A stretch of 64,000 nt of DNA from Adiantum capillus-veneris (GCA_014529385.2 CM043959.1:60898253-60962252); one strand, 5' to 3'; shown: positions 21,476 to 33,820, counted from the stretch's first letter. Translations and numbers: made by a program. Notes: generated by a model from the sequence alone, not told the origin.

Positions 21476-24244
21476 TAGAATACACATCATCTGTCATGGT
21501 GCTCAATGACATCACAAATTGTGTTCTTCCACCACCATGTACTCTACACATCACGAGTGTACATATTCTCTATCCCACGGAGTTTGCACCGAAGGCTACA
21601 TGTGTGGGTGAACAAAAATCATTACAAGAACATCGCAATGCTAGTGAGACTAATATTGACATTTGGGTGGATGGCCATTTGTACTCGTACGCTCCTATAA
21701 GCCGCTTCCATCCATCATTTTATAGCCTTTCAAAGTTTCTTCAATATCTCGAGAGGAGAGAAACAAGTTTTTAAGGTTATTGCAAGCGGTTATCTATGGG
21801 TGCAAGTGCTTCTTTGCATTTGTGGATGTACCAATGTTAAGCTCTTTAGCTCAACACATTGGCATTACAAGAAAGAATTGCTTCTTTAAAGAGGGAGGTT
21901 GCAACTCTCCAACAACAAATGCAGAGAAAGGATGCCCATATTATGAAGCTTTGCAACACCATCACACGTTTGAAAGAAACGCCCCTTGGTGCAAGAGAAT
22001 GCAAACACATGTTTTCATCCATTGAAACACTTGCACATACGAGTGGAGCACACAAACGACGAGTGACAACCACAAGGTGACTTGTTCTTCACTTGCAAGA
22101 GACAGTTTTGCTTCACACCTAATCGCTAATATTTATCTTGTTGGTTGCCAAAAAACTTTATTCAGATTGTATGCAATGGAACAAGCCAAGATAATTGAGT
22201 CAACCTTCTCACTAGTTGTCTCAATACCCATGATGTGATTCTATCTTACATTCACCTGGGGAAAACTGCATTAGTGATACAATCACCAAGGAGCTTATGC
22301 AAAAATTGACAAATGTGGTTAGTAGAGATGATGTGCCACAAGGTTGTGACGAGGCTGGGATCAACACTAAAGCCTACAAGGCTATTTTTTAACTCCTAAA
22401 GGATGCCCTATGGGAGCGTGGAATTGTAGAGAACTTGTTTCTCGTTCCGCACAAGGTCAACCTTGCAAATAAGGCCACAAACAAAGATGTGTTCTCTCCC
22501 ATTGGGGCATACCTACACATTGAGTATACAATGCTTGCTTCACTTTATGCTTCATGCACGCTAAAGACAAGGGAAAAAACTAGGCAAAACTCCATAAGGT
22601 CTTTGGAGAACGGTTTCCCTTACACAATGTGGAACAATATATGTGTGGAACTCAAAAGGATTCATCAAGACATGCTTAGATTCTACAAGTTACCTCAAGA
22701 AGGTGACAAAATATAATTCTTGCTTTTGGTTGTATTCTTGTTATCATAGACTGTGATGTCAAAGATCTTCCCTCTACTTGTTTTGAGTGCTCGACACAAA
22801 GGTCACTTTTGTGCTGAAACTCGATGAGTGATAAATAGTGAGAGGTCAAAGGTTAGAGAGGTTAAGTGTCACTCTAACGAATGAAGCCATGGTGCAAACA
22901 AAGCGAAGGTATTCAATCGAGACATCTCTTACTCCATCTTTCAGTGTGCAATCAAAGAAAGACATTTGGTGGCTGGGTGTTATTGAGGTGTTCAAAAGAG
23001 ACCAATGGAGTACTTGCATGAATTTTTGAGAAAACTCCATGGATTACAAGAGTAATGCACTCCCAACTTGTAGGTGAGATGTTGGAGGTTAAGGGTTTAG
23101 GTAGCTTTGGTGTGGAGTGGCACCTGGGCAAGGACTTAAAGACCATAAAGTGTTTTCTTCGCTGCAAACAAGGGGCTTCTTCACTTTATCCTTGTCCATT
23201 TTACACTCAGGGGTACAAACCTAACATACAAAAATCACAAAACAACTTTGTAGAGGGTGGTTCAAACCTTCCATGATAAGAGCATGGAGACAAAGCATTG
23301 GACAATTTTGATGTTGGAGATGAAGGCACGGAATGGGAAGCATCTATTTTGATATGCCTCATGCTCAATGCCCCAGATTGTGAACTAAAGGACAAGCCTA
23401 GAATCCCATCTTTCCATTTCTCTATCTAATATACATTTTTGTACATTACACGCATTTATATGCATTTTTGATAGGCTATTGAAACTCCACATGGACTAGG
23501 CTTTCACAATGAAGCCATTGCGAAAGTCCCAAGAGATGATCATTAGGATGGAGACACTTAAGAGCTGAACAACAAGTGGAAAATATCACAAGCCACGCCG
23601 AGCATGCAACATGGTGACAATGTAGAGTCCCGTAAGGGTCCAGGTGGATTTAGCGGCAATAACTACTCCCTAGGTTGCATTTATACACCAATATTGGAAA
23701 AAATAAGCGTATAAAACGTCATTATATGCCAAATCCCCAAATAATCATTGGATATCCGTATTTTTTTATTTTCGAGCGAAAAAACTGTTTATATAAAGGC
23801 AGTTGTCAGTTTCGATCAAAACGAGTGACTACTTGCTGTGTTTGCTAGGAGTTGAGAGATTGCATAGTTGGAGAGCTACAGATGGATAGAGACAATTGAG
23901 GTATATTTTAAAATTGTTTAAATGTGTACTAACTTGTTTTTTTGTGTTTTGTCAGACTCATGTGGTGATGTTGTAGTTTTTCTCTCACCACAGAGTTGGC
24001 TTGCAGTTATACGCCACTTCGTGGTGTGTAGCCATCCGGATCACTCTAGAAGTGATTAAAATCTAGTCGCTTTTCTCATGTTGTGCCACCACTTGGCTCA
24101 CTGCAGGGAAGGGTTTTAGGACACACTTAGATTCTCACTCGTGTGGTGCAATAGTATATCTCTCATCACACACCTGAGTTAGAATTTAGTGGTCGACTTA
24201 TGGAGTGTAGTAGGCATGATGCTACACCTCTCACTTCAAAGTGA
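21476..24244. other. Spacer with unrecognised short ORFs
   Basis: Several + strand open frames (21859-22080, 22435-22716, 22838-23029, 23055-23276) are interleaved with stops. That at 23055-23276 includes GVEWHLGKDLKTIKCFL and PCPFYTQGYKP. This loosely recalls a '(E)W-x-L-x-x-DLK-x-LKC ... C-x-x-C' region found in uncharacterised repeat-borne proteins, so it may be a decayed mobile-element ORF. I would not name it. At 23700-23830 is an AT-rich patch with a possible TATATAAAG. No host gene is supported. Confidence 0.35.
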
Positions 24245-24700
24245 CCTATAGGTTTCTCAATTTTAGATCAGGTCAAATCATCATTTGTACCACATAGAAA
24301 CGTAAGAGTTTTGCTTCTCAAACAGAGAGTAGAGAGGTGCATAGTTCATGCCCTCTTCATCTCTGTATGACGCACTGTTTACTATTGTACTTTGAACTCC
24401 AAAGACACGTCATTATTCATCACTAGATGACTTGGTGTTGTCTTGGATGTAGATACATACGATATTTGGAATACATATGAGATTGTTAAGTTATCCGTTG
24501 ATGTTTGTGTTGTGAGTTCCACACACTTCATTAGGGATTAGATTAAGTCACATCATCATTCTTACTACATAGAAATATGAGGGTTACCTTTGTCTACCTA
24601 AGAGTGGATAGATGCATACCTATGCCCTCTTCATCTTAGCATGACACACCTTGCCCTTGTACTTTCTAATCCGTAGATACGCCACTCATCACTAGGCACC
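24245..24700 (+). repeat. About 270-bp tandem repeat, two units, split from a third by MITE A
   Basis: The words CATAGAAA, CATGCCCTCTTCATCT, TGTACTTT and CATCACTAG recur in order about 270 bp apart (CATCACTAG at 24418 and 24687). The sequence after the first CATCACTAG (GACTTGGTGTTGTCTTGGATGTA, 24428 onward) reappears at 33354-33490, directly after the right end of MITE A. The MITE therefore landed inside the array, and 33347-33490 is the rest of the broken unit. Confidence 0.8.
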
Positions 24701-24780
24701 AGGAAGAGAATGGAGTCTAGGAGGGCCTCTTTATTTGGCATTTCAAACCTTTAGTATTAAGAAAGAAATCAAAGGACAAC

Positions 24781-24930
24781 CACTACAAGAGGTTCTTCAT
24801 ATTAGCGATGCTGGCAGTGCGATGCACAAATGTGTAAATCCAGGGCGTTGCTATGGTCGTCGCTATGACCGTCGCTAAATTATTTGTTAAATAGCAACGA
24901 CTATAGCGACGCCGACATGGGTAAAAAAAT
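24781..24930 (+). repeat. CACTA-1 left TIR and subterminal repeats
   Basis: After the TIR come ATTAGCGATG, CGTTGCTATGGTCGTCGCTATGACCGTCGCTAA and TAGCAACGACTATAGCGACG, in both orientations. Similar words crowd the other end (32740-32940). They are candidate transposase-binding sites and can fold into hairpins. Confidence 0.75.
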
Positions 24931-25014
24931 AAACCGCGAGCACCCAAAACTCAGATCTCAGATCTGAGTTTCGACGCTCTAGCGAAACACGATACACCCG
25001 CCTCTCTCTCTTCC

Positions 25015-25024
25015 CCCCCGCCCC

Positions 25025-25067
<43 letters not shown>

Positions 25068-25211
25068 AGAGGATGGAGAGCTAGGTATGCTCCTCCCTCT
25101 CATGTTCCCTTCCCCTCTTTATCTCTTTCCCTCTCTCTCACACACACACACACATTGTGTCTTTGTGTGTGTGTATGTGTGTGTGTGTGTGAGAGAGAGA
25201 GAGAGGTTTCC

Positions 25212-25249
<38 letters not shown>

Positions 25250-25258
25250 TTGTGTCTT

Positions 25259-25308
<50 letters not shown>

Positions 25309-25420
25309 GGAATGTACACACACATTGTGTCTTTGAGAGAGAGAGAGAGAATGTACACACATGCATAAACAAACAACACACACACACATGCAAAAACAAA
25401 GAATGCATACTCACACACAC

Positions 25421-25462
<42 letters not shown>

Positions 25463-25471
25463 CAAAGAGAG

Positions 25472-25534
<63 letters not shown>

Positions 25535-25590
25535 AAAGAGAGAGATAAGGGGAGAAAACAAAGAGAGAGAGAGAGAGACAAATAAAAAAA
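25015..25590. repeat. Cluster of (CA)n, (GT)n and (GA)n microsatellites in CACTA-1
   Basis: At least ten dinucleotide runs of alternating type and strand: (CA)n at about 25024-25063, then repeated blocks of CT, CA, the phrase TTGTGTCTTTGTGTG, and GA. The block 'CACATTGTGTCTTTG' plus a GA or GT run recurs three times, so the cluster grew as a compound unit. Long open frames over it are compositional artefacts. Confidence 0.85.
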
Positions 25591-25614
25591 GTAGAGAAAA
25601 TATGAAATGAAATG

Positions 25615-26195
25615 TTAAATTAAGATTCAGGGTTAGGTTAGATTTATGATTAGCTTAGACTTAAGATTATTTTGAATTTAAGATTACAATAGATTTAGGT
25701 TTATGTTAGATTTAAGATTAGGTTAAGATTTAAGTTAGATTACATTTAAATTTGATTTAGGGTAGGTTACATATAGGTTTAGGTTAGATCTAAGAATATA
25801 TTAAATTTAAATTTAGATTAGATTTAGGTTTGTGTTATATTTAAGGTTAGGGTAAGATTTAAGATTAGGTTAGACTTAAGATCAGAGTAGATTTAGGTTT
25901 ATGTTAGATTTAAGATTTAGGTTAGATTACATTTAAATTTGATTAGGTTAGATTCCATTTAGGTTTAGGTTAGATTTAAGATTAGATTAGATTTAAAATT
26001 AGATTATATTTAGGTTTGTGTTATATTTAAGATTATGGTAATTTAAGATTAGCCTATAGATTTAGGTTTATCATTAGATTTAGATTTAGGTTAGATTTAA
26101 GATTAGATCTACGTTTAGATTTAAAATTAGGTTAGATCTAAGTTAGATTTAAGTTAGTATTAAGGTTAGATCTAGTTTAGCTTCAAGATGACGGT
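25615..26195 (+). repeat. Degenerate TTAGATTTAAGATTAGG array in CACTA-1
   Basis: Roughly 580 bp of imperfect repeats of TTAGGTTAGATTTAAGATTAG words (period about 17-20 bp). The sub-word TTTAGGTT resembles the plant telomere unit TTTAGGG, but runs of TTTAGGG are absent. Confidence 0.75.
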
Positions 26196-26570
26196 TTAAA
26201 TTTAGAGCTAGGCCAATGGTGATCTCTCTCTTCCTCTCTACGGATGCGGCCACTTGGTGTAATCATACACATGCTACATGTACTTATCTATTAGATATTT
26301 TAGGGCATGTCTCTCAAACAAGTATAAAGGAGCTGTTGTGAAGAGATGTTAAGCTGTTGTGAATTGCTACAGCTAAGAAGAGGCAAATGGGTTTTGTCCA
26401 CTACATGCATTGTCATGTAGACATGGGTGTGTAGATTTCTCGTACCCAATAAGCATTGACCATTATAGACGAGATTATAACCCGGTGGTTCTAATCTCCG
26501 TGCACCTCTAGACCGAGGTGTGCGGGGATTGGACATGACTAGAGAATGTGAGGTAGTTTACAATGGAATC

Positions 26571-26628
<58 letters not shown>

Positions 26629-27289
26629 GAGATGGAGGATGCCAATAAAAGATTAAATTTATGTCCAGGTGTTATAAGGTTTTTACACTCATTATGAGTA
26701 GTGACAACGATGTGGGGCCGTACGTCCAACCAAAACACCTCTCTCTCAACAAAGATTGTATGTCCTTGTAATCAATGCAAACATGCCGTGCGACGGACAA
26801 GACGCGTTTCTTTGAAACACGTTTACGAATTTGGCGAGTTTGACCTCTCTATTATAGATCGAGTTGTTGCCAATTACAACTCGTCAGCCTCAGATTGTGG
26901 CCAGCAGGAAACAATCTTACAACCTAATAGACATGTTCGCAGGTGCTTTGGTCAAGCAACATACGTGAGGCCACAAGATGCAGCCTCTAACAGCTCAGAG
27001 GGAGATCATGCAGTCCACTGACCCAACGAGGCTATGTTTGAGCCCAAGATTGATGAAATGATCGAGACAATCATAGATTTAGAAAGGCTTATCTATGATG
27101 ACATGAAAAATGAAGCCGATACGTCATTGTATGGTGGAGCTCGTGTGTCTCTTGGTTCTTCTCAACATGCATGCAAAGTTTGGATGGAGTGACACTAGCG
27201 ACACAATGCATTTTAGGTGATCTATTACAGTGTGTTTACTTCAATAAAAAACTATAGATGTATAATGATCCGATAGATTACTTACACAA

Positions 27290-28566
27290 GTGTCTTGTAT
27301 TTTTTCGCTGTGTAGATTGCTCAAAGAGCACATACTGCCAGCTGATAATGTGATGCCAGATTTCAGAGAGGAAGCAAGAAAGATCTTGAAAAACTTGGGG
27401 ATGGATTACAATTTGATTCACGCTTGTCCTAACGACTGTATTCTTTTCAGAGGGGAATACATAGACATGGAGAAGTGTCCAAAATGTGATTCTGAGAGAT
27501 ATCAAGTAGATCTCCACGGACAAAAAATTCCACAAAAGGTTTTACAACACTTTCCTCTGCTAGCTCGCATCAAGAATTTCTTTGAATGTAAGTCCATGGC
27601 TGCCCTAGCAGCATGGCATGAGGAGAATAGATCTTCGGATGGTGTGCTGTGGATTCCTGTAGATTGCACAGCTTGGAAACATCTAGATGACACATGACTG
27701 GATTTTTCCAGGGAAGCTTAAAATTTGGGCATCGACCTGGCCATGGTTGGCGTAAATCCATTTGGTTAGACTTCAACATCTTACAGTGTATGGCCAATTT
27801 TCATCGTCAACTACAACATTCCCCCGTGGTTGACTACCAAGAAGGGGCACCTGTTTCTAAGCTTGATTGTGCCTGGGTGGTATAAAGTTAAGAATATGGA
27901 CGTGTATCTTTGTCCACTATTAGAAGAGCTACAATAAGTGTGGATTGGCATAGAAGTGGTGGATATGAGCCGACACACAGGTCGATGCAATTCTTTGATC
28001 AGAGGAATTATAATGTGGACCATGCATGAATATCCTGGACTAACAGAATGCTCAGGTGATATATACTCAAACCTAGTCACTATAAATGTTGGTTTTTTTC
28101 AAGATTATATGTTGTTACGTGTATACATGCAGAGCTTCAAACAAGCGGATACAGAGCATGTGTCACATGTGGACCTAGACTTAATGCACGTCAGGCGCCC
28201 TCACTGAAGAAGCAAAACTACGAAGGTCATCAAGTGCATCTTCCAGAGAATCACGAGTTACGCGATGTTTTTTTGTGGAGAGAGCCATCGAGGATGTCTG
28301 CTCGAGCATGGTTAGAGCTAAAGGAGACGTGTGATGACGGTTTTCCCCTAGGGATGAAGTGGTACAAATTACCATATTGGCCCAGACTCATGATCAATAA
28401 CTTGCTTGATCCAATGCATATATTCAAGAATGTGGGTAATTTGTTGTGGGACCATCTCATCAACAAGAAGGATGGTTTGGGGGCTAGAATTGACCTTAGA
28501 AATGTGGATAGTATGGAGAAATATTGGCCACAGACAGCACCCGATGGATCGATAAAACTCTCTTAA
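27290..28566 (+). CDS. Transposase_21 (TNP2) core of CACTA-1
   Basis: Two main open segments, 27290-27697 and 28234-28566, joined by short pieces in other frames. The first holds the cysteine cluster ACPNDCILF...CPKCDSERYQ and LLARIKNFFECKSMAALAAWHEENR, the latter matching the family's 'RLQRLFMS...WH' stretch. The second holds GFPLGMKWYKLPYW and LLDPMHIFKNVGNLLWDHL. Between them lie NIPPWLTTKKGHLFLSLIVPG and IIMWTMHEYPGL in the expected order. Frame changes near 27690, 27860 and 28000-28200 show either introns or decay. Strand, order and motifs make the family call safe. Confidence 0.85.
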
Positions 28567-28839
28567 GCGGGATGATTTTGACAACAGGCCAAGAATGCAA
28601 AGTAAAAGAGATCTTTCGATCTGTGCGGATGCCCACTGGTGTAATGCACTCCCTCCAAACATGTTTCACTAAAGAAGGGGCTTACTAGTTTGAAGTCACA
28701 CGATTGGCATAAAATGTGTCAAGTATGTTTGAAGTGGAATATATCATATTAAAAATTGTGTAACAAATTCGTGTGTGGAATTTAATATCATTTCTAGATG
28801 TGTTTTGCAATTTATTATATCGGTGGCCATTGAGGATGT

Positions 28840-29154
28840 TTGTCTCTTGACGTCCGTAACACAATCTACAAACTTGCAAAGTTGGTGCAATGGATCTCAC
28901 AAAATGAGATCCATGTAGACTCCATACCATTCGCCAAACTAAACACTGCAGAGGTTGTGTGCATGTTTGAGGAACACTTTCATACTACCATGCTAACCAT
29001 TCAGGTGCATCTTCTTGCTCACATAGTTGATGAGGTGGAAATAGCTGGCAGAGTACATTCCAGATGGATTTTCTTTTTAGAATGGTTCATGAAAACGCTC
29101 AAGGGATATGTGCGTCAGAAGGCATGTCTGGAGGGTAGCATGGCAGAAGGTTGA
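28840..29154 (+). CDS. DUF4218 segment of CACTA-1 transposase
   Basis: A single 104-codon open segment beginning near the family's IRDAI-type start (VRNTIYKLAKLVQWI) and running through HLLAHIVDEVEIAGRVHSRW and FMKTLKGYVRQKACLEGSMAEG. This is the standard region directly downstream of the TNP2 core in plant CACTA transposases. It ends at a TGA where the family continues, so the stop is probably a nonsense mutation or an exon end. Confidence 0.85.
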   Translation: MSLDVRNTIYKLAKLVQWISQNEIHVDSIPFAKLNTAEVVCMFEEHFHTTMLTIQVHLLAHIVDEVEIAGRVHSRWIFFLEWFMKTLKGYVRQKACLEGSMAEG

Positions 29155-30810
29155 CTGGTAACAGAGTCCCTAGTTTACATTGGAGAGTGGCTAGATGGAT
29201 TTGATAAAGCTCGAACATGCTATGGTGAACCACAGATGATGAGCACATATTTGGGATTGTCATGTGCAATCTCGGTGTTCAGAAGAAGATGACGGAAGAT
29301 CTAGAGGCTAAAATCAATTGATTTTGCATGCTTCACAATCCAGTGATGGAAAAGTGGATTTCACAATACGAGGATGCAAAGCAAGAGCGACAAAGGGTAC
29401 AAATCAAGTGGAGATGAGGAAGAAGACCATCAATGCATTATCCGGCGGGTCTAGAGAGACTACAAACATTCATGAGCTTAAGATGGTTGCACAGCCAACT
29501 GAAAAGCGCACAGCAGTGCGGTGAAGAAGTGACTGAGGAGGAGTGGGAGTACTCTCAGGGTTGCGCGACCAAGGTGAGTTTACAATGTACGACTCGCGAC
29601 TTTCTAGATGTTTGAACGGCCACTCATAATCTTTGTTTGTTGTAGTATAAGTCATGCACAGTAGCATGGTGTAAAGGTCGACATTTTAGGGTGGAACGGA
29701 TTGACAAAAAGTGTTTTACAAAAGATTGTGGAATCATGGCAAAATTTGAACAATCTAGTTGATGACAGTCCTCTGATGCAGATCTTGTGGTGGCAGAACT
29801 CACTTACTTTGGCACGCTACAAGAGATTTTGAGGATCGATTATAGAGGATTTTTTGTGGACTTGTTTGACGTGCAATGATTCAAGATAAACATGGAGGAT
29901 CGCAATGCTACTGTGTGCAGAGGAGAGTTTGGTTTCCTTGAGGTGGATTCAACTTAAAAATGGACTAGCCTAAGAGAAACTTTCATAGTGCTCAAGCATT
30001 GTGAACAAGTAAGTCTGTAAATATTTAACATCCAATTTTAGAAGCTATGTGCATGGAAGCACTCATGTAAGTTATGTGGCTCTAGTAGTCTGGTGATATT
30101 TCATCCTACAAAGTCTGCATTAAACTGGTGGTACATCATAGAGGTAGCCCCTTGTACTGCACAAACGTATGAGGGCTTCCATGTGCCAATCACAGCAGCA
30201 TCAATGGAGGAGATCGGAGAGGATGCTTAGTCTGAAGCCGCTGAGGTGGTGCCAAATGAGCATAAAGCAGCTACTCTCTATGGGGTGCATGCAGAGGATC
30301 TACAAAACAAAACGGAGGACATCTGCCTAAATGGAGAGCTCTATATACACATAGGGAGTTATGCTGAGTTATGTGAGGATGAGAGAGAGACCTCTTAAAG
30401 CAATAAAACATTGTATTTGAACAATTTTTCTCCGTTTTATAATATATATTGTATTCACATGGCTTTTTTTCCATTCTTGTCTATATGCTATACTTGAGAA
30501 ATTTAAATTGTGCTTAATCATCATCGCTTCCACTCCAAGCCGAAGGAGTCCTCAAAGGGCAAGCATATCTTACTCTTCTAACAAAGAAGCAGGAAGCGTG
30601 CATCACTACTCGCTAAGCCAAAGTAGTTCTCAAAGGGCAAGGCAAATCTTGCTCTTCTAACAAAGAAGCAAGAAGCGTGCATCGATAATCGCTAAGGTTT
30701 AATTTGAAACTGGCTTGAACTCCTCGTCGCAAGAATCCTTCCCCCTTTATGCGTCCTCTCTCTCTCTCTTTCTCTCTCTCTCTCTACACAGGAATCCCTC
30801 CCCCTTTATG

Positions 30811-30848
<38 letters not shown>

Positions 30849-30949
30849 ACAGGAATCCCTCCCCTTATTATCTATAGTATAGATTATAACTTGTCCATAT
30901 TTTCTTCTCCCTTTAATATTATGATTAAATGTTTGTGTGTTTACTGCAG

Positions 30950-32264
30950 GTATGGATGATGATGCGTTTCTTTCTTCTTTGTCACCCCAGCAGAGGAGGT
31001 GGTACGAGGAGCATCATTGCTCTGGAGCACTGGCACGTTGTTCCACTCCTTCAGTGTCTCCCTCTACTTCGGAGCATTTAGCGTGCTCCAAAACTTTGGT
31101 GTCAATGAGACGATCTTCACACTCTTCTAGGCACCAACGCTCTAGTGGTGGCGGTAGTGGTTGCTGTGGGGATGCTGCCATTGATGCCTTGACACCACCT
31201 CGTGTTCAACGAGGCTCCTTACCTTCCCCTTATTTTCCCGCCCCCACACCAACCATGACATTTCCATCTACGCAAGGTTTTGCATGGCTATCGGCCGTTC
31301 TTGGCTACACACCATTAGCTACTCCTCCGGGAGTCATCCCAGTCGACACTCCTCGCTTCGGAGCCCAGACTCCATTGGAGACACCTGGCGTCCGTATCCC
31401 CATCGAGACGCCACTAGAGAGACCACTCGAGGCCCTTGCCGAGACACCCAGGTTCACACATCACAGGTGAGAGGGCTTGCCGTACTCAGGCGACATCAAT
31501 GGCGGCATCATCTTGGATGACAAAGGCAAGAAGGTGATGTCACGCATGCGCGGTCTTTGCTCTCAGGTGTTTCGACACTACATACTAAACACCTGGAGTG
31601 AAGTGTCAAATAAATTAAAAATCAGACTCATCAGCATGCTGGATGACAAGTTTCCCATGTCAAGCCGGGATGAGCGCTTCAATGAAGACCTGATGAAGGT
31701 TCAAATGCACGAATACTGCAAGCATAAGCGTTTTGAAGTACAAAAAGCAATAAAGCATGGGTGGAACAAACCAGAATGCAAAGCGAGCAGCGCACAAAAA
31801 TCCTAACAAGTGGAAGCAACAAAAGGAGGTATCCAAAGCGCGAATAGAGGTAGGGAGCTCGCACCACTTGGGGAGCGGCAGATGGGCATCTTTTGAGGCC
31901 GATTTTGTAAGTGTTTTTGCATTGCCCTTTATATTTGGTAGTTACGTCCTGCATACTTTTAAATTCTAATATAATGTATTCTTTGTATGTTTTGAATAGT
32001 GGTCGATGATAGGACCCGACCCTACACCATACGAGCACGAGTACGCAGGCAGAAAGGGCTTAAATGCCCTAATGGATATTCTTAGTTCTTGCGGTAGAAT
32101 GATTAGTATTTCACTTTACTCTTTTACATTTGTTGTATTTTAATGATAAGCTAAGAAAATAGATTGTTTTGTAATTATATGTTTATACTTACAAAAAGTC
32201 TTATTGTTTTCTCTGTAGAATCTGACAAATACACCACTTGGACGCGATGAGACATCTGATTAGA
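30950..32264 (+). pseudogene. CACTA-1 second protein, TNPA-like (Transposase_24 class)
   Basis: The accessory DNA-binding protein of CACTA elements. It starts at ATG 30952 just after a splice-acceptor-like TTACTGCAG. An N-terminal Ser/Pro/Thr-rich part with GVIPVDTPRFGAQTPLETPG-type repeats runs to a TGA at 31468-31470. The same frame continues to 31806 with a conserved part (GKKVMSRMRGLCSQVFRHYIL, FPMSSRDERF, EVQKAIKHGW). A frame change near 31760 leads to AAHKNPNKWKQQ and HHLGSGRWASFEADF, followed by a GT donor-like GTAAGTG at 31907. Short candidate exons follow near 32000-32095 and 32220-32263. The HxxGSG motif is shared with the CACTA-2 counterpart. Confidence 0.7.
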
Positions 32265-32739
32265 CGACATCAGTCTAGCCATAGCTAGATAGCACTAGTT
32301 TTCTTTTGTCATAGCATGTATAATAAACGACATGTGTACGTCTTTTTGTAACTATTGAAAAATGATGGATTTTCTCAATAATGACAATTGTGTTGTAACT
32401 ATTACATTTGCAAAGCTTAACAATCAAGTGATTTTGACTATGATGTGTATCTTTTTGTCATTGATTTACTTTCGTCAATTCACATTTGTCCAATTACTTT
32501 TGTCAATTTTGTATCTTTATTCTGCAAACAATACTATGCATGATGGAGTTAATGGTTATATTGTCTTGTGGGTGACTATTTTGCGTCTATACCTTGCGCT
32601 TTCTTTCAAAGGTGAATCTGTGCTTATCTTGGATTTATTTAGGTATACTTTATTTTGGAAACATTCAATATGGCTGATGGGTGGCAGGGCATTCAATGTC
32701 TTGCCACCCAAAAATTTTCACTCTCGGGCGTCACTATAA

Positions 32740-32973
32740 GCGTCTCTATATCAGGTTTTGCAATGTCGCTATAAGCGTCACTACAGAAGGGTTGCAATCG
32801 TTGCTATAGGCATTGCTAAATAGTGACATATATAGCGACGTCTATAGCAACAATTATAGTGACGTTCTCATAGCGACTCTTTTAGCGACAGTGGTAGCGA
32901 TGTCGGGGAGTAAAAAAACCCAATGTATTGCCGTCGCTAAAAGTGTCACATGTGCACATAACCTCTCGTAGTT
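32740..32973 (+). repeat. CACTA-1 right subterminal repeats and TIR
   Basis: Dense GTCGCTATAAGCG, TTGCTATAGGC, TAGCGACGTCTATAGC and TAGCGACAGTGGTAGCG words in direct and inverted order, ending in the TIR CCTCTCGTAGTT. Mirrors the left end. Confidence 0.75.
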
Positions 32974-33346
32974 AACTTTTGAATTCAAAGAGGTAAAACG
33001 GCTAGTTTATTTGAATTCAAATTTCACTCCCCAAAATGAAATTTAAAATCTAGCAGACAAAAGTATATCATGTAGCATATCTATGGAAATAGCTCAGCGT
33101 GTAGATTCTAGATCTATAATATCTACTCAAATCGAAGATCATATGTAGGAGTTATAGAAGGCCAAAAACAATAAATTTGGCCTCCCCCTTTTTTGGGAGA
33201 AAAGTGCATCCTTTGACCACTCTTACACCTCTCTTACACACCCACCATTCTTGCACACATGGCATGTATCTATTCTTCCAAATCTTAACCACCTCCATAA
33301 TCTCATGGAAAATAAAGAGGCCCCTGCTAGACCCCATCCTCTTCCT

Positions 33347-33820
33347 AATATGTGACTTGGTGTTGTCTTGGATGTAAATATGTACAATGTTTGATCACAA
33401 TCTGAGATTGTTAAACTTTTCAATGATGGTTGTGTTGTACGTTCCACACACTTCATCTCAGATTAGATTGATTAAACTATCAACATTACAACAACGTCCA
33501 AAAATCATCCCGAGGGTACCTCACACAAGCTGGGTTGTTCACATGTACGCTCCGATCGTTTACGTGTATTCTATAATGCACATAATAGGGTCTAGTTCTT
33601 GTGATGATTGTCCCTCACACTCCTGCTCTGTTCGCCTGTCTCTATCTCTCTCTTTGTGTGTTCTCCTCTCTCTATTGTACAATGTATGGTTTTCAATCAT
33701 AATATATCATTGTTTGCTATAAATTATGTTAATTGTTTATGGTTTAGGATCATGATATGATTCTGATAGTTTACCCTTTCCTCTTATAACGTTTATGTTT
33801 TAAAATTATGCCTTGAAAAT
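33347..33820. other. Rest of the 270-bp repeat unit, then spacer
   Basis: 33354-33490 matches 24428-24560 (GACTTGGTGTTGTCTTGGATGTA ... CCACACACTTCAT). The remainder up to 33820 is AT-rich with a CT-rich run near 33640; no gene seen. Confidence 0.6.

Larger units (their letters stand above)
26698..30231 (+). pseudogene. CACTA-1 TNP2-like transposase (TNPD class), decayed
   Basis: The catalytic protein of a CACTA element, which binds the ends and cuts DNA. Domains appear in the usual order. 26740-26850: transposase-associated zinc region (IVCPCNQCKHAV...). 27320-28130: the Transposase_21 start (LPADNVMPDFREEARKIL, ACPNDCILFRG, CPKCDSERY) and the segment after it (SYSVWPIFIVNYNIPPW, MDVYLCPLLEELQ). 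28230-28560: PLMINNLLDPMHIFKNVG region. 28840-29154: DUF4218 (HLLAHIVDEVEIAGRV, FMKTLKGYVRQKA). 29760-30231: DUF4216-like end (ELTYFGTLQEILRIDYRG). Introns probably account for some gaps, but frames also shift and stop, for example at 27694, 27935 and 28205. Confidence 0.88.
24781..32973 (+). mobile_element. CACTA (En/Spm) DNA transposon, CACTA-1, 8193 bp
   Basis: Begins CACTACAAGAGG and ends CCTCTCGTAGTT (terminal inverted repeats with two changes), with the 3-bp duplication AAC at 24778-24780 and 32974-32976. MITE copy B has an uninterrupted sequence at the equivalent point (near 43736), which fixes both ends. The subterminal regions carry many GTCGCTAT/AGCGAC words, the kind of reiterated motif bound by TNPA-type proteins. 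It encodes a TNP2-like transposase and a TNPA-like protein on the same strand. Both are broken, so the copy is probably not autonomous. Confidence 0.92.
24701..33346. mobile_element. MITE-like TIR element, copy A (split by CACTA-1)
   Basis: Without CACTA-1, about 450 bp: 24701-24780 plus 32977-33346. The ends are inverted copies of AGGAAGAGAATGGAGTCTAG and CTCTTCCT (about 40 bp of TIR including CTCTTTATTT). It is non-coding. It matches MITE copy B (43650-50412) across its whole length, including AATTTAAAATCTAG and GTGCATCCTTTGAC segments. Class is uncertain: no clear target duplication is visible and the TIR start is not one I can assign to a superfamily. Confidence 0.8.

Noticed and set aside
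24900-25010. Host gene promoter near CACTA-1 left end
   Set aside because: The sequence is subterminal CACTA repeat; no TATA or coding exon fits.
25087-25585. Long open frames on both strands
   Set aside because: They are translations of (CA)n, (GT)n and (GA)n microsatellites; no codon structure beyond Ser-Leu, Thr-His or Arg-Glu repeats.
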